Source: Microbotryomycetes sp. JL201 | Lineage: Eukaryota; Basidiomycota; Microbotryomycetes | DNA length: 64,000 nt | Direction: 5' to 3' | Assembly: GCA_033819885.1 (NCBI GenBank) | Contig: JAQYUZ010000005.1 | Span: 434,001 to 498,000, forward strand | Part shown: positions 63,209 to 64,000 of the stretch, piece after piece | How the letters are laid out: each line of letters starts with the position of its first letter | Position numbering within the stretch: the stretch's first letter is position 1 | Translations under genes and position numbers: made by a program | The notes under the pieces: model-generated | What the model saw: the letters and a program-made list of their open reading frames with translations, nothing else | Told to the model about the DNA's origin: nothing | The model's database searches: none

Positions 63209-64000
63209 ATGACGGCGCCGCAGACACCGGCGTGAGTCACGTCTCGAACGCGGCGCTCACAAACGGCGCGAGTTTCATCATACAACTGACAATAATCCTT
63301 TTATGTACCACTTGCAGTGCGGCGTCTGACCAGCCTCCGCCAAAGCCCGTCATCTCGGCGCCAAACACTGTGCTGCTCAAGGACATTTCGTCAGGATGCA
63401 AGGTGTATGTGCAACGTCAAGGCGAAGAGGCTCGCAAAGCAGAAATCCTCAGTATCAGGGAAAAGAAGCTCAGCAGGGCTGCGCGCAAGGCGACGCTCGA
63501 GAAGGGCCAGTCGGTCGAGGACGCTGTCAAGAACATGTCGGACGAGGAGAAGCTGGAGTACTACGTGCATTACGTCGAGTTCAACAAGGTGCATCTTTGT
63601 CCGGGCATCTTACGTACGCGGATTGGACTGAAATTTCGTTCTGGTTTTGCCAGCGTCTCGACGAATGGATATCCGGCTCGCGCATTCTCCTGTCGCGTGA
63701 AGTTGAATGGCCAGTCATCCAACCGCCTGCTCCGCCAGCTCAGGCCGCGACGCCCTCCAGCCGTAAGAAGGACGCCAGCGGGGCCACGACACCTTCACGC
63801 GAAAGCTCGGTCGGCTCAAACCGTAAGAAGAGTGCCAACGATCCGTCGATGTTGCGTAAAGCGGCCATCAAGGCTTCTGCAGCGAGTAAAGGGACAAAGT
63901 CGGTAGCCAAGAAGCGCAAAGTCCCGCCGTCAAGCACGGCGAGCGCTGCTACGACGACAAACGGCGATGACGAGGACGCAGAAGGCGAAGACGACGACGC
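63209..64000 (+). CDS. ESA1: MYST histone acetyltransferase ESA1, 5' part
   Basis: Exons 63209..63231, 63318..63588 and from 63654 beyond the window. The first coding exon is 23 nt (MTAPQTPA). The N-terminal chromo-barrel (tudor-knot) domain is clear: LKDISSGCKVYVQRQGEE, then EYYVHYVEFNKRLDEWI. This pattern is shared by ESA1/TIP60 and MOF, with an insert of about 35 charged residues between the first strands (ILSIREKKLSRAARKATLE). A Lys/Ser/Ala-rich linker with two RKK patches follows. The catalytic domain lies past the right edge. ESA1 acetylates H4 and H2A in NuA4. Confidence 0.88.

Overview
This is a compact, intron-rich fungal nuclear window, most likely from a basidiomycete. Short introns (about 50-100 nt, donors mostly GTCAGT, GTGAGT or GTACGT, CTGAC/CTGAT branch points) split almost every gene. 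Genes lie on both strands with gaps of 80-900 bp. Two Zn2Cys6-type regulators, an RTA1-like protein and a long FREQUENCY-like protein confirm a fungus. The intron density, a metazoan-like SNAPc subunit, a PITSLRE-type CDK and a ZSWIM7/SWS1 protein point away from Saccharomycotina. A member of Pucciniomycotina is my best guess; the species cannot be fixed from sequence alone. About 29 protein genes with roughly 135-140 introns are supported. I see no tRNA, rRNA, CRISPR array, transposon or viral remnant.

Layout: 0-2 kb, the 3' part of a FREQUENCY clock gene. 2.3-6.7 kb, an ARF6-type GTPase and the ATG4 protease. 7.3-16.7 kb, an atypical zinc-cluster protein, calcineurin A, ribosomal protein uS5 (RPS2) and a RING/TRAF-finger protein. 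16.8-25.6 kb, BRE1 ubiquitin ligase, an ArfGAP and a Zn2Cys6 regulator. 25.6-34.9 kb, ATP sulfurylase (MET3) with a Cbf1-type box, a chromodomain/coiled-coil protein and ribose-5-phosphate isomerase. 35-42.3 kb, OMA1 metalloprotease, mitochondrial Phe-tRNA synthetase, ornithine decarboxylase antizyme with a programmed +1 frameshift, and an unknown membrane protein. 43-52.5 kb, an ERT1-like regulator, SNAPC3, SWS1, the phosphatase PPG1 and CDK11. 52.6-64 kb, an RTA1-like protein, Asterix/PAT10, PTPA/RRD, PEX5, a C2H2 protein, a small unknown protein and the 5' end of ESA1.

Most genes are conserved housekeeping functions without operon-like logic. Recurrent themes are protein phosphatases and their regulators (calcineurin A, PPG1, PTPA), vesicle GTPase control (ARF6, ArfGAP), chromatin and transcription (BRE1, ESA1, SNAPC3, chromodomain protein) and organelle homeostasis (ATG4, OMA1, PEX5, mitochondrial PheRS). 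The most notable points are the FREQUENCY homologue, the antizyme with a CCC-UGA shift site, and splicing features: several GC-AG introns, a 13-nt microexon and an intron directly after a start codon. Exon coordinates were derived by hand from splice signals, reading phase and family similarity; junctions I could not settle are marked.
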